Shown here piece after piece: positions 1 to 10,950 of a stretch of 64,000 nt of DNA. Origin of the DNA: Culex pipiens pallens (taxonomy: Eukaryota > Arthropoda > Insecta > Diptera > Culicidae); assembly GCF_016801865.2 (NCBI RefSeq), contig NC_068939.1:95126067-95190066 (forward strand), given 5' to 3'. Position numbers and translations under genes: made by a program. The notes under the pieces are model-generated. The model was not told the origin of the DNA. It was given only the letters and a program-made list of their open reading frames with translations, and ran no database searches. Positions within the stretch are counted from its first letter, which is position 1. The number at the start of each line of letters is the position of its first letter.

Positions 1-415
1 CGACCATGATTCGCTGCACTCCAACGTCATCCCGCCTGCCTTTCCCCAAGCTCCAAGTTATGCTCCATTTCTCATCTCATCTGCGTTCGAGGAATTTATG
101 CGGGATGCGAGGGAGCGGGCGGGGAATAGCTGAAGTGTTTTTGTTTGAATTTTAAATTGATCCGTCTCCGAGATATGCATATGATGTGTCCAACCCGGAG
201 GTAGGGGTGGGTAGGGAGTCCGGTGACGATGCAGCATCCACACAAAGAGGAGAGCTCCGGCTTGGTTCGAAAGGGTGTTTGGCACTTTTGCTCGCTAATA
301 CGGAACCAATATCCGGAACGTTCGCCGAGTTCGTTGGCGCTGACGTCGTCAGTATTACAACCTGGGCGCGCGTTGGCACACCAACGACGTATTTATTTCC
401 AATCGAATGCTTCCG
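1..415. other. Intron sequence, nothing recognised
   Basis: Mixed composition. Short open frames overlap in several phases without splice sites or recognisable motifs. Confidence 0.5.
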
Positions 416-977
416 TACACAGTAAAAAAAATCTGTGTAAAATCGCATGCAAAAGCATGCACATTACCTTTGTGAGAAAAAGCATGTAATATTGTATGCG
501 AAAACGTGTACACAAAAAGCATGTACAAAAGAAAAATAAATAAATTTCGCACACCCCAAAACTAACATCAATCTGTTGAGAGTCATATCCAGATTACCAA
601 GTCCGCGCCCCAACCATCTCGGCTATCTCGCCGCTATGAATTTGGCTGGATCAACACCGATTTAGCTGTACGTTCTCCATACATCGTATACAGTTAATTC
701 AGTATACGACGTACGGGAAACCTACTGGTACATCGGCGTTGAACACAACATTTACGAGGCGGCGAGATAGCCGAGACGGTTGGGGCGCGGACTTTGTAAT
801 CTGGATATGACTCTCACCAGATTGATGTTATTTTTGGGATGTGCAAAATTTATTTATTTTTCTTTTGTACATGCTTTTTGTGTACACGTTTTCGCATACA
901 ATATTACATGCTTTTTCTCACAAAGGTGATGTGCATGCTTTTGCATGCGATTTTACCATCGGATTTTTTGCTGTGTA
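416..977. mobile_element. 562-bp palindromic fold-back element (MITE-like)
   Basis: The two halves (416-696 and 697-977) are inverted copies of each other with few mismatches. Shared blocks include the TACACAG / CTGTGTA ends, a purine/pyrimidine block with repeated GCATGC, the stretch matching 581-637, and a central dyad around 685-710. Both outer ends are TA, consistent with TA target-site use by Tc1/mariner-type MITEs. There is no transposase; it is non-autonomous. Confidence 0.8.
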
Positions 978-2979
978 AGTGGTACATAATCCAAATGAAG
1001 AAGAAGAAGACGGAACGGATGAAGGAGCGGCGTCTGGTGTTTCAAGTGCGGGGGGACTCAAGTCTGTATTAGGTCTTTGGACCGAGTTTGCCACGTGAGT
1101 GAAGACAGTGGCGTCACTCGAATCGAACGTGGAAACTTATGAGTAAAAGCACAGACAACAGACGTAGCAGCCAGAACAAAATAATTTGAAAACCGTGTGT
1201 GATACACTAACGCCATCTCGTAGTCATTTAAACTTGCAAGAATAAGCCTGAATGTAGACTGCAGTGCACCACAGGAATAATTCACATATTCGGATCGAAC
1301 ATATGCAAGTTTCATATCTTAGACTCAAAGTACACGGAGTAAATTAGTTCCCACATTTGAAACAAACGTCCATAAAATTCGGAACCACAAACAAAGTCTT
1401 CCCAACAAGCTCAAAGCATTCCCGCAGCTACGCCCCTGCCTCACCGGCCTCAACCGGGGTATTTTTGTGTACGAGTCAGTTTTCTCATCTCTAAATAAGG
1501 CAGCTTTCGGGGACGACTCTCCCGAGGCGGTTGGGGGGACAAAACTGCAGCACTTTGGTGGAATCTATGACTCTCCAAGGAACCACCGCACGCCACTCCC
1601 ATCAGCAGGTTGTCATTCTCGGCCCCAATTTTTATCTTTCGTTCATTTTCTCTAGCTTTTTTTTTTGCCTCATTCATTTTATTTTCCGCTCCTTCACTCC
1701 AACTGTCGCCGGGATATTGAATTAGGTAGTAATTTGATTAAAAATTGAAGTACCGTTCCGGTTCGGATCCGCTTTTGCCCCCAGGATCTGGTGTTGATTG
1801 TGTGTGCGCCGGGACATCTGTGTAACAGATGAATACTCTTGGACTGTTTTTTCCACTTCAGCTGACAGGGACTCTCGTTTTTTGCCGACTCTCGTGCAAT
1901 GATTAGAGAAATTTAATTCCGAGTATTGGCAGGATAGATGCTATCTGGCCTGGAACGGACAGCCTTCCAGGCGCGCGAACCACATGAGAGATTCGGTGAC
2001 AGTTTGTAAATTAGAGGAATCTGCGCCAGCAGGGGCCTTCGGCGATTCGGATTTGGCGGAAAGAGCTCGCGGGAATTGAACAATGATGGTGTAAAATATT
2101 CAGTAGATGCTTGTCGGAATGGCGGAAAATCGTTAGGACAATTATTTGACATTGTCATGCAGTTCGATTCCCGGATTTTTTTTTATCTGCCCAAGAGATA
2201 TAATTGAAAATGGAGATGTCCTCGCGAATGAATGAAGCGAATTCAATTGATTCTAGATTACGGACCGAGAGCGCCTGACACATTTCTAGCCTGACGACGT
2301 CGACTGTCGACAAATTCAGCTGGAAATTCAATCCCGCAGTAGAAATAAAGCAATTCCCTGCCTCGTCAAGCACTTTTCACTCGGAACTTTTCTTTCGAAT
2401 CAATGCATTCAAGTTCCGTCCTACCTGCTGCTGCAACCCAAGTCGCTCTTCAACGTCTTCTTGAAACCGATATGTCATACTCGATTGGGTTTTATACGGA
2501 AAAATGTCACTCGTTTTCGCAGTCGTCTAAAAACTGAGGAGAAATCTTGGCTGCTTTTACGCGATGGTTTTATGCTGCAGAAAAAGAACGCGATTTTGCT
2601 CGTTTCTCGTGTGCCATTTTGCCAACCAGATCATTACTTCGCATCATGTTGCGGCGTACTCGAATCTCGAATCGCATACAAAGTCAATTGGGTGAGAAAT
2701 ATGTTTTTTCGCGATGCATTTGAGTTTCAATCTTGTGAAGAGCGGTTCTGTCGATTGAAGAAATCTTGAAGTTGAAGAGGTTTTCACCCATACGGAAGCG
2801 ACCGAATTTGACAGAAGCTCTGACATCGAATACGAGATCGACACAGAAAAAATTTCAGTCAGTTTATTTTAAGCTCTCAGATTCGAACCGAAGCACTTTA
2901 AATGATAGTCAAACCCTTTACCAACACGCTCATGTTAGCAGAAGAGAGTCAAAATTAAAAGCTATAGGCAAAATTAGAT
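978..2979. other. Intron sequence, nothing recognised
   Basis: No gene-like signal. Near 2844 the word ACACAGAAAAAATTTC resembles a MITE end but has no partner. A 102-codon open frame at 2461-2769 has no recognisable domain. Confidence 0.5.
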
Positions 2980-3690
2980 TTCAATCCTGAGATATTCTAT
3001 AAAAACCGAAAAAAACTCCGTGCATTGTTGTCACTCTTCGTATGAAAAAAGTTTCAATCTTGTCGTGTTGTCTTAACACACCCTGATTGCTGAAAGTGCG
3101 ACAACTGGCCAAAGGGATTTCAGGTCAGAACGCGTTTGACACACGTACAAACCCGACTACACATTTGTACTTATAAAACGGGACTTCGGAAAAAAAACAT
3201 TCAAACTGCGGGACAACGCACCAACCGGCCCTAAGATGACAGTTTTCGTGAGTTGCGCGTATTCACCGACAGATGGCAAGTGGGCCTCGTCGGAGTCCGC
3301 CCAACAAATGCGCAACTCAAAATTTGCATAGGAAACTTTTTTTTTCGTGGCAGCTTTTGCGGTACGCTCACTTCAACTGTTCTAGACTAATATTTGAACG
3401 TGGTGTATCTCTGAACAAGTTTTTAATGAAAATGATTCTAGAATGCTTATTTTGTCGTTTTAAACCAAAACAAGGCAAAAACTATAATTATTTGAACTAT
3501 TCGTCATTTTCAAAAGTTTGGCTAGATAATATCGAAGGCCGCCATCTTAGGACCCACTGGGCCCACAAAACGGGGTACGCTCAGTTTGTATGAGAGCTGT
3601 CAACATGCTCCCGGGCTGCAACGCACAGACTGGTCAACCAAACAAAACGTGTTTGTTATTGTTTACATTGCGTGTTTTTTGTGTTTCTCG
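2980..3690 (+). repeat. Dispersed repeat family A, copy 1 (carries an insertion)
   Basis: It aligns with 29880-30075 and 32262-32610 over several blocks: the start TTCAATCCTGAGATATTC (shared with 32262), the middle around TGGCCAAAGGGATTTCAGG, and the end around GTTTGTTATTGTTTAC. The alignment is broken by extra DNA at 3222-3618. I find no Pol III promoter boxes and no coding pattern, so the class is unknown. Confidence 0.7.
3222..3618. mobile_element. 397-bp insertion inside family A copy 1, 8-bp direct repeats
   Basis: Caacgcac occurs at 3214-3221 and again at 3619-3626. Removing the interval plus one repeat restores the alignment with the other two family A copies. An 8-bp duplication would fit a hAT-type transposon, but the ends (CAACCGGCC and GGGCTG) match only weakly as inverted repeats. 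Confidence 0.5.
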
Positions 3691-5852
3691 GAACAACAAG
3701 ATAGCACAACAACTTCGAACTGCAAGAAATACGAGATGTTCTTGTCTTTAGATAACATAGATTGAATTGATTTATCAGATTAAATTTTCAAAAGGTCCTA
3801 TCTGCATAGGAAACCCATTACTAATAGGTTGTTTTGAAAATTTACTCCATACATAAGGGCAGTCAACAGACGTCAATTCCGTTGGTCATCACGGAATGCC
3901 AGTGGATTTCGGCTCGGATGTAGCAATTCAACTGCTCCAAATTCCACAACGGAAACTTTCCACCAAATCCCACCAAACTTTAATCTCTCAATCGCTCTGA
4001 AACTTGACACAATCAGCGTCGGTAGGGAAATCCCCCCTCGTCCTTCTTATACCAAGGATTAACTTGTAACGTATTTGATTGTCGATTCCACAGCGACTTT
4101 AGCAGAACGGCTACGATCCCTTGTTTTCTCTCCTTCCACCCCCTAACCCTTTGCCGGCAGCAGCCCTCCAAATTGGAACAATCCACTTTGATTTTCCTTT
4201 CGAAATTAACTTGACCTTTCCCCCACCCCCGTTCTACCGGGGAACGATCCGAGTCGGTGCCCGCCCGTAGGCAACTAATTTAATCGCTCGAAATGGGGCA
4301 AAAAGGTTGAACTCTTCTTTTTCGACGTCGTCGTCCGACATTAGAAAGTCAAGATATGTGTGTGTCCGTACCCGAGGACCAGACACTAAATGGGATGATA
4401 AAATTTGTCGCTGGTCTCCCCCTCTGGAGCACCTCCGGAACTGAAAGGGTTCGAGCAGGGGGTAAGAGCGATTTGGTTTTGGAAACATGCTTCAAACTGC
4501 CCTAAATTAGGGCGGGATATTAGAAAGATAGTTTTATGGGGCAAATATCATGTTCTTCCCGGCTAGATTTTCGAGAGAAGATTAAAAACTTTTGCGCTTT
4601 CGGCGTGTTTCATACGAGATTGGCTTCGCTCCTGCTGCAACTTTGACCGAACTTCTTCTCTCATATGTTCCGACGGTTGAGCCCCGTATGTGAGTGTGTG
4701 GGTGTACGTGTGCCCCCTTGGGAAGGGATTAAGCGCTTCGAAAGGATCGTTCGACGAAAGAAAAACACTTTAATTATAAGATATCCTATGTGATGTGCAT
4801 TCATTATTTGGGGGAGCTTAATCGAATTAGGGGAAAGTTTTTCCCATGCCTTCCAGCAGCGGCAGCAGCTCGGTGGGTAAAGTTCCACACAGTTCATCGA
4901 GCATATGCCAGCGTAGGGGAAAAGCTTAGTGTTCCGATGGTGGTGAGTGTGAACTCTGGTGTACAGAGTGGCAAGGACAGACACGATAAAGTATGGATAA
5001 CTCCATTTGTGGGTGTGATTCCTTGTGGTGCACTCTGGCGTTGAATGCTTATTAAAGTGAGCCATATCTTCTCTGGTGACTCTAGTGAAAGGTTGAGGAT
5101 TGTTGAAAATAATCCTTAAAAATTTATTGCATCATGATTGAAAAGAGTGTTATCTACGATTTCGTGTACTGACTTTTCTGTTTGTTTTTAACTATATAAT
5201 AAAATCATATTTTGCCATGAAATTCTTCTTAAAAATAGGCGTGCCGATCATACCAAAACATTCTATGAATTAATAAAAATCTGTAACTTTGGTTAAGTTT
5301 GTTTAAAATAATGTACAAGTTTAAAAAACGTGTTTTCATACACTTATTGACTGCAGAATAGATCTTAATAAATTGTTCTCTAAAAGGGTTACAGTTTTTT
5401 TAATTTTAAATATATTTTATCTAAATTTCTTTAAAATAATAAAAAGTAGATAAAATGAATTAATCTAAGTGGTTTAATGCTTGGCAAATTCCTGCTTAAA
5501 AACCTTAATAATGAATTGAAAATTGCCTTTTAAGATTTGAAAGAGCTGAATTTTTCCATTTTATCAAAATGTGTCATACTTCATTTTAAAAAATTTGTCA
5601 GGTATTTTGTGTTGCAATCTTTTGAAGTAGATAACTGTTATCATGTCTAAAACCAGTTTTGAATTTTTTGGGCAATTCAAGCCAACTTTAGGGTGGCATA
5701 TCCAACGACTAATGTCGATATTTTGATAAGTTGTGGTTCAGTTTCAAATTTCAGAACTCGAAATTTTCATGAAATTTTTGCAAAGCATTTTGAAATCAAG
5801 TTTAATTGTTTTATTGCAAAAAAGAACATATTTTAAGTAAGAATCTTACATT
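3691..5852. other. Intron sequence, nothing recognised
   Basis: Balanced composition up to about 5060, then very AT-rich. No motif, repeat or exon recognised. Confidence 0.5.
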
Positions 5853-6022
5853 TACACAGAAAAAATCAATTCTCGTAATCGTGAATTAACTTCACGATTG
5901 TGAGAACCACGAAGGAATTTATTCATGAGTATGAGTAAATGAGTAAACCTAAATGTATTCCTTCGTGGTTCTCGCATTCGTGAATTTAATTCACGATTTC
6001 GAGAATTGCTTTTTTCACTGCA
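5853..6022. mobile_element. 170-bp nested-dyad MITE
   Basis: Terminal inverted repeats of about 23 bp (ends TACACAGAAAAAA and its imperfect complement). Each arm is itself a hairpin: left at about 5873-5910 (TTCTCGTAATCGTGAA facing TTCACGATTGTGAGAA), right at about 5968-6005. The whole can fold as one long hairpin or as a four-armed structure. Confidence 0.75.
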
Positions 6023-6964
6023 TTCAACAAGGTTTACCACGTTGGATAAATACGACGAGTGTTGGAAAAACAAATTTGCAAATAGTTGCATACACATTTT
6101 TTTCAATTTTGAAAACACTTTGAGAATAAATTTTTTAGTCAAACGTTCAAATGAAATTGATATTGAAAAACATTACTTTTCAGTACAAGTGGCGGTTTAT
6201 CTTTATAACAGCCCTCGAAACCATTTTATTGAAAAATATTACATACTACTTCGATTCTGATATTTTTGGATAAAACAGTAGGCCATCATCATTACTGGAC
6301 TGGAAAAGTATGAAGAATCACAATGAAGCTTAACAAAACAGTTCATAAAATTGTAGTCCATGGCTAAACAATTCTCGACAAATATTTTTAATTCAAATAT
6401 GGTGCAATTAATGAAAACTCTTAAATCAGTCAATTAATTTAATTACAAATAAAGTTATAAGGAAATTAATTTTCAAACTGTAAAGTCGTATTTTTGTTAT
6501 TATTTCAAAAATTTATGATTGCACCATCAAATTTCAAAATATCACGTAGCCTAGCTCAAACAAATATTTTTTTAAGGTTTATGTAAAATAATTAGTTATT
6601 GAATGATATTTAGAAGCTCAAATTAACTTTAAGTTCAAAATGTTGTTTTTTTTTAATTGATTGATTTGTATGGATGTTAAAATTCCTAAACGAATAAAAG
6701 CGAAAACTTTTTTAAATTTGTTAGTTTTGAGAAATTGAGGTTTTCAATAATTTGTATAATGCCAAAAAGTTAAATAGAAAAAAACATGATTCCTAAAATA
6801 TAGAATTTATGTTATCTCAAAGTTTTAAAGCCACTCATAGTTAAAAGCATAAAACTATTCAAAGAATTGAGGTTTCACAAATTTCTATTCGTATGATGTT
6901 CTAAGCTTTCTAAATCTTTTTAATAACGTCCATATTTTGGATGATTTTTTGCTGTTTTTTTTGA
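6023..6964. other. AT-rich intron sequence
   Basis: Nothing recognised between the MITE at 5853-6022 and family B copy 1. Confidence 0.5.
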
Positions 6965-7173
6965 TTTTTTAAGGCTGGTACAAATTCCTTTCTCCCTTCT
7001 TCAAAGTTGGCCCAAAAAATCAGGGGGCACAACAAAATTTCTCAAAAAACTTCAAAATTTCAATGAAATTTTAAGTATAATCAGCTGAAATCAATTTAAA
7101 ATGCGTTTACCTGAGTTTAGAATCACGTTTAGCATGTTTGAGTGGATTTAAAAATCTTTTGAATTTTTTGAAA

Positions 7174-7197
7174 ATTTTCGATGTTTAAGTTTTTATT
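7174..7197. repeat. Left 24-bp target-site duplication
   Basis: Exactly repeated at 7520-7543; the core is TTTCGATGTTTAAG. Confidence 0.8.
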
Positions 7198-7519
7198 GAG
7201 CATGAGAGACCACCCATGGTTGTCCTTCTCCGTTGCTGAACAGAACCGTAATATCCATTCAGCACTACTGATCATAGGCTTCGACTATCAACTGGTATTC
7301 CCCTTATCAACAGCATGTATGAATGCGTTGAAAAGATAAAACACCATGATTTCCAAAACAAGATCAGTTGCGAATAGGTAACAGTCATTGGACACCAACG
7401 GCGCCTGCCATGTCAGTTTGTAGATCTCGATTTTTTAAGGGACGGGAATGTTAGTTAGCGCAGGTTGCTACTAGGGCAGCTGATTTACTCTGTGCTTACA
7501 CCCCACGAGCGCCAGGAAC
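7198..7519. mobile_element. 322-bp insertion flanked by 24-bp direct repeats
   Basis: The 24 bp at 7174-7197 recur exactly at 7520-7543. Between them is a more GC-rich sequence with no match in family B copy 2, where the corresponding site is uninterrupted. Long exact duplications suggest target-primed (LINE/SINE type) insertion, most likely a 3' fragment of a non-LTR element. I see no poly-A tail or Pol III boxes, so the class and strand are open. Confidence 0.7.
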
Positions 7520-7543
7520 ATTTTCGATGTTTAAGTTTTTATT
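7520..7543. repeat. Right 24-bp target-site duplication
   Basis: Exactly repeated at 7174-7197. Confidence 0.8.
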
Positions 7544-7790
7544 TCGCAAAAAAAAATGTTTTCGTCAAATCTTTTATTTTTCGAAAATTAATGATTGCAA
7601 AACAACTGAACTAGTGTAAAATCAATTTTAAAGCACTTTTTCCATGCAAATGCTGAAACTATGGCTTTTTATTTCAATATTTTTTTTTTTACTTTTTTGC
7701 ACCGCCCCCTCTCGACCCTGGCCAGAGCCGAAGGACAAAAACTTTGAAAAATATTTGCAGTGGCCTAAAGATTGACAAAACTTAAAGTTA

Positions 7791-8847
7791 CATAAAATAA
7801 CTTTATTTTGAGAATTTTAAACACTGCAAAATGCTTCGAGGATAGTTGAAATTTATTTTGAACTAAATTTCCATTGTTTTAAACAACTAAAGGTTTATTT
7901 AATAATCAATGTAAAGACTTTACATAAGGCTGTTGAATCTCCTATAGCAAAACGATTTGAAAGTTAGATAATAATTCAATTAAAAATTCTTATCTGAAAA
8001 TTTATCTTTATCTTTATTCTCATTTTTTTTGTGAATTTTTCCAATGCTTTCTCAATTTGAACTTTGAGAAAAAATAGACAAAACATCCCAAATTTCATAG
8101 CACAACACTCTCCCATGATGTCCCGCATTACTTCCACGCCGTTTCCCACCCAAATCTGCACCATTACATTACGCAAAGCGGAGGGAAGGAGGTAGCCGGG
8201 GTACGTGCCGAAACGACCAGAAAATCAGACCATAAGCCGGGCCGGCTCACAACTTGAAAAGCTTCCAAGCTGATGGCTTGGCCACTATCAACACGAGTTG
8301 CCAGCAACAGCGTGTAGTGCTGCCCGGCGAGAGAATAAGCAAACAGAGATACTTTTAATCTGGGATTTAGATGTTATTCGCCAAAACAGACAGCCGAAAT
8401 TCAAGAAGGGACGAGAACTTGGTGAGCCCCACCCTCAGACTCCTGTTGCGCCGCACCCGTCCGGAAAATTTTAGTGCCAGTGACGCCATAAAGCAATCAA
8501 CAAATTATAAGTGAAAATCTGCAGATTGCTTCAACATTGTGTGTCCGGGATTAGGAAATGCACCGAACTGAAGCAGAAGCAGCAGCATTTTGGTGTCAAA
8601 ATGAGACGAAGAGCATGGCGTCGGAAATACCACTGGTTGACTGCTGGCAGGGGGTTGGTATCCTCTCCCCGGGGAAGGGATTCTGTCCGGATGCGATTAT
8701 GCAAATTAGAAAATGAAAATGCATCTCATTTTGGGGGGTTGAAGGGAGCGCATTGCCTCCAACGGTGCACAGGGATCCGTCGTCGTGGATGATCCGGCGA
8801 AGGCAGGTACGGTGGTGTCGAGGATTTTGGACGGTTGTTTCAGTATT
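7791..8847. other. Intron sequence, nothing recognised
   Basis: AT-rich to about 8080, then more balanced. No exon or repeat recognised. Confidence 0.5.
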
Positions 8848-9460
8848 GTGGGACAAAACTTGCTGTTTGGTCATGGTGAATTTAATTTTTCACGGAAGAC
8901 TTTGAGACAGAGTTGTCTTGTTTGTCATCATCAATCAAAAACAAAAGTGCCACACATGGTCTTTAAAAAGTGGGACAAGTTCTGTTTATTAATTATCAAC
9001 AATAAAGTGAGACAGCTTCAGCTTATTGACCGCTACAACAGACTAAAACTGTGGGACAAGATCTGCTTAGTGGCTGCTAGCAATCTTGTAATGTAGCAAA
9101 TCTGTTTATTTCTCGAGAAGAATCGAGGAAAAGAAGTGAGACATGTTCTTCTCGTTACAACAATATTGGGACATGCATGGGACTATGTCCGTAGGACATC
9201 GCAAACTAAGCAAATAGTTGAACAGGTTTTTACCAGTTTTTATCGCTAATGAAAAGGATAAAATCGTCTATTATTAGAAAATATGAATCAGAGTGAGACA
9301 AGCTCTGTCACATGGTCAAATAGGTAGTTGTGATGTCGTGAGACAAACTCTGTCACTTGGTCAAATAGGGGAAATTTAGACAAAAGTTGCAAAAAAATGC
9401 ATTGAAACTAACAAAAACTAAGCATGTCAATTGCACGTGAGACAAATTACACCTTTTGGC
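8848..9460 (+). repeat. Degenerate interspersed array of a GTGRGACA motif
   Basis: About ten variants of GTGGGACAAG..TCTG or GTGAGACAA..TCTG start near 8848, 8902, 8970, 9006, 9051, 9136, 9165, 9292, 9338 and 9436. The pair at 9292 and 9338 shares a longer unit ending TGGTCAAATAG. Spacing is irregular (about 30-125 bp). No function is known to me. Confidence 0.5.
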
Positions 9461-10676
9461 CAACAAATCAACTTTGTCCCACCGCAAATCATCCGTGTCT
9501 CAAGATCCCACGCCTCCTGTAGTGTGTAGTTCAGAGAGCCCAGGTTGGAATATTTCAAATCCAGCAGACTGCAGCTGATCCGCCGTAACACGGGCCCGGA
9601 GGGCGTGGTGGGACGGAATGTGTATCGAAAAATAAAATGTCGACACACAAAGAAGCCCCTCACGCGGGTGGTGGGACGGAGGTCGGTGGCGTTACACGCG
9701 CGAGGTTCCCCGAAGCGAGTAGCAGCTTTTCATGCTGTTTACAAATTGAATCATGAATATTCTATTTTTTCGACACGAGCAACACTGCTGAGGGGGGAAG
9801 CGATGGTGGTGGGACAGCCGGGCAGGTGTGAATGCCAACCTTTGCGCTGCAGTTTGACAAGTTTCTCATGGAATGTTTTTCGCCGTGATGGAGAGGTTGC
9901 GGGTTGGGGGCTAAGCAGGATGCACTTCCAGGAATAAAATAAACAAAATCACATTTTCCCCCCTCATCACGGCGCGCATATCAAAGCATATCGGATGTGC
10001 AGCATAGTTATTTCGTTATTTTCAGGACATTTTTTTTACTCTTGTAGCTGAATCTCGTTGTCACCATCAGGGCTGGTGATAGCTGCGAGCGATGCAACGC
10101 GGTGTCATGTAGCATAAAGCACCAAATGAAATATCCTCCAAGCCACGCAAAAAAAAATCATAAAAAACGGGACATGGCATTGGTAATGCTCTAGTTGTTG
10201 CTGTATTTTTGATGTGCAGTAGTCCTACACACCTCGTAACCCCTCCCTAAAAAGGGGGTGAGGTTGGGGGAGGTCATGTAAATACCATGACATACACACA
10301 CAACAACAAAAAAAGAACGATCCTCTTTTATGAAAGGCGACGACATTGCATGGTGTGAGCAAACTCCAGACGGGTATAAAATTTCATTAATATTTAAATT
10401 TTCATATTTTTCACGCCATCATCGCCCTCGGGGAGCTTTGCTTCGTTTTCGTGGCGGGGTTGGCCTCCTGAAGATATTGGCCTCGGAGCTTGCTTGAGGG
10501 AGAAGATTATTTTTACAACGGTAACGCGTTTTGCAGCGGGTTAAATTGTGGATTACGTGAATGTTACACGGTAGAAATGTCGTCAATCTGTCTGTTACTT
10601 ATTTTTGAGATTTATTAAGCTTCAACTAAACAATTCAGTTTAAATTGATTTAAATTAAATACATGATATTTGTTAG
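9461..10676. other. Intron sequence, nothing recognised
   Basis: GC-richer to about 9900. GGTGGGAC words at 9607, 9668 and 9808 may be outliers of the motif array at 8848-9460. Confidence 0.5.
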
Positions 10677-10950
10677 TTCAAGAAGATCAATAAGTTCAAG
10701 AAGTTCCAGAAGTTCGTGAAGTTCAAGAAGTTCAAGAAGTTCAAGAAGTTCAAGAAGTTCAAGAAGTTCAAGAAGTTCAAGAAGTTCAATAAGTTCAAGA
10801 AGTTTAAGAAGTTCAAGAAGTTCAAGAAGTTCAAGAAGTTCAAGAAGTTCAAGAAGTTCAAGAAGTTCAAGAAGTTCAAGAAGTTCAAGAAGTTTAAGAA
10901 GTTCAAGATGTTCAAGATGTTCAAGATGTTCAAGAAGTTCAAGATGTTGT
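10677..10950 (+). repeat. 9-bp tandem array (TTCAAGAAG)n
   Basis: About 30 near-perfect copies. Variants (aataag, tttaag, gatgttc) cluster at the ends and in the middle. Because 9 is a multiple of 3, both strands read as repetitive open frames with no biological support. Confidence 0.95.

Larger units (their letters stand above)
6965..7790 (+). repeat. Dispersed repeat family B, copy 1 (interrupted)
   Basis: It aligns with 21850-22265: both contain the series CAGGGGGCA / CAGCGGGGCA, TTTAGCATGTTTG, TAATGATTGCAAAACAAC / TAATGATTGAAAAACAAC, GCCGAAGGACA / GGCGAAGGACA and AAAATATTTGCA. The copies have diverged considerably. This copy contains the 322-bp insertion at 7198-7519. Confidence 0.65.

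Noticed and set aside
2461..2769. 102-codon plus-strand open frame
   Set aside because: Gene-like length but no recognised family, no splice context and AT-rich repeat-like surroundings.
2980..3690. Family A as a tRNA-derived SINE
   Set aside because: No A-box or B-box (GGTTCGA-type) sequence and no simple 3' tail could be found in any of the three copies.
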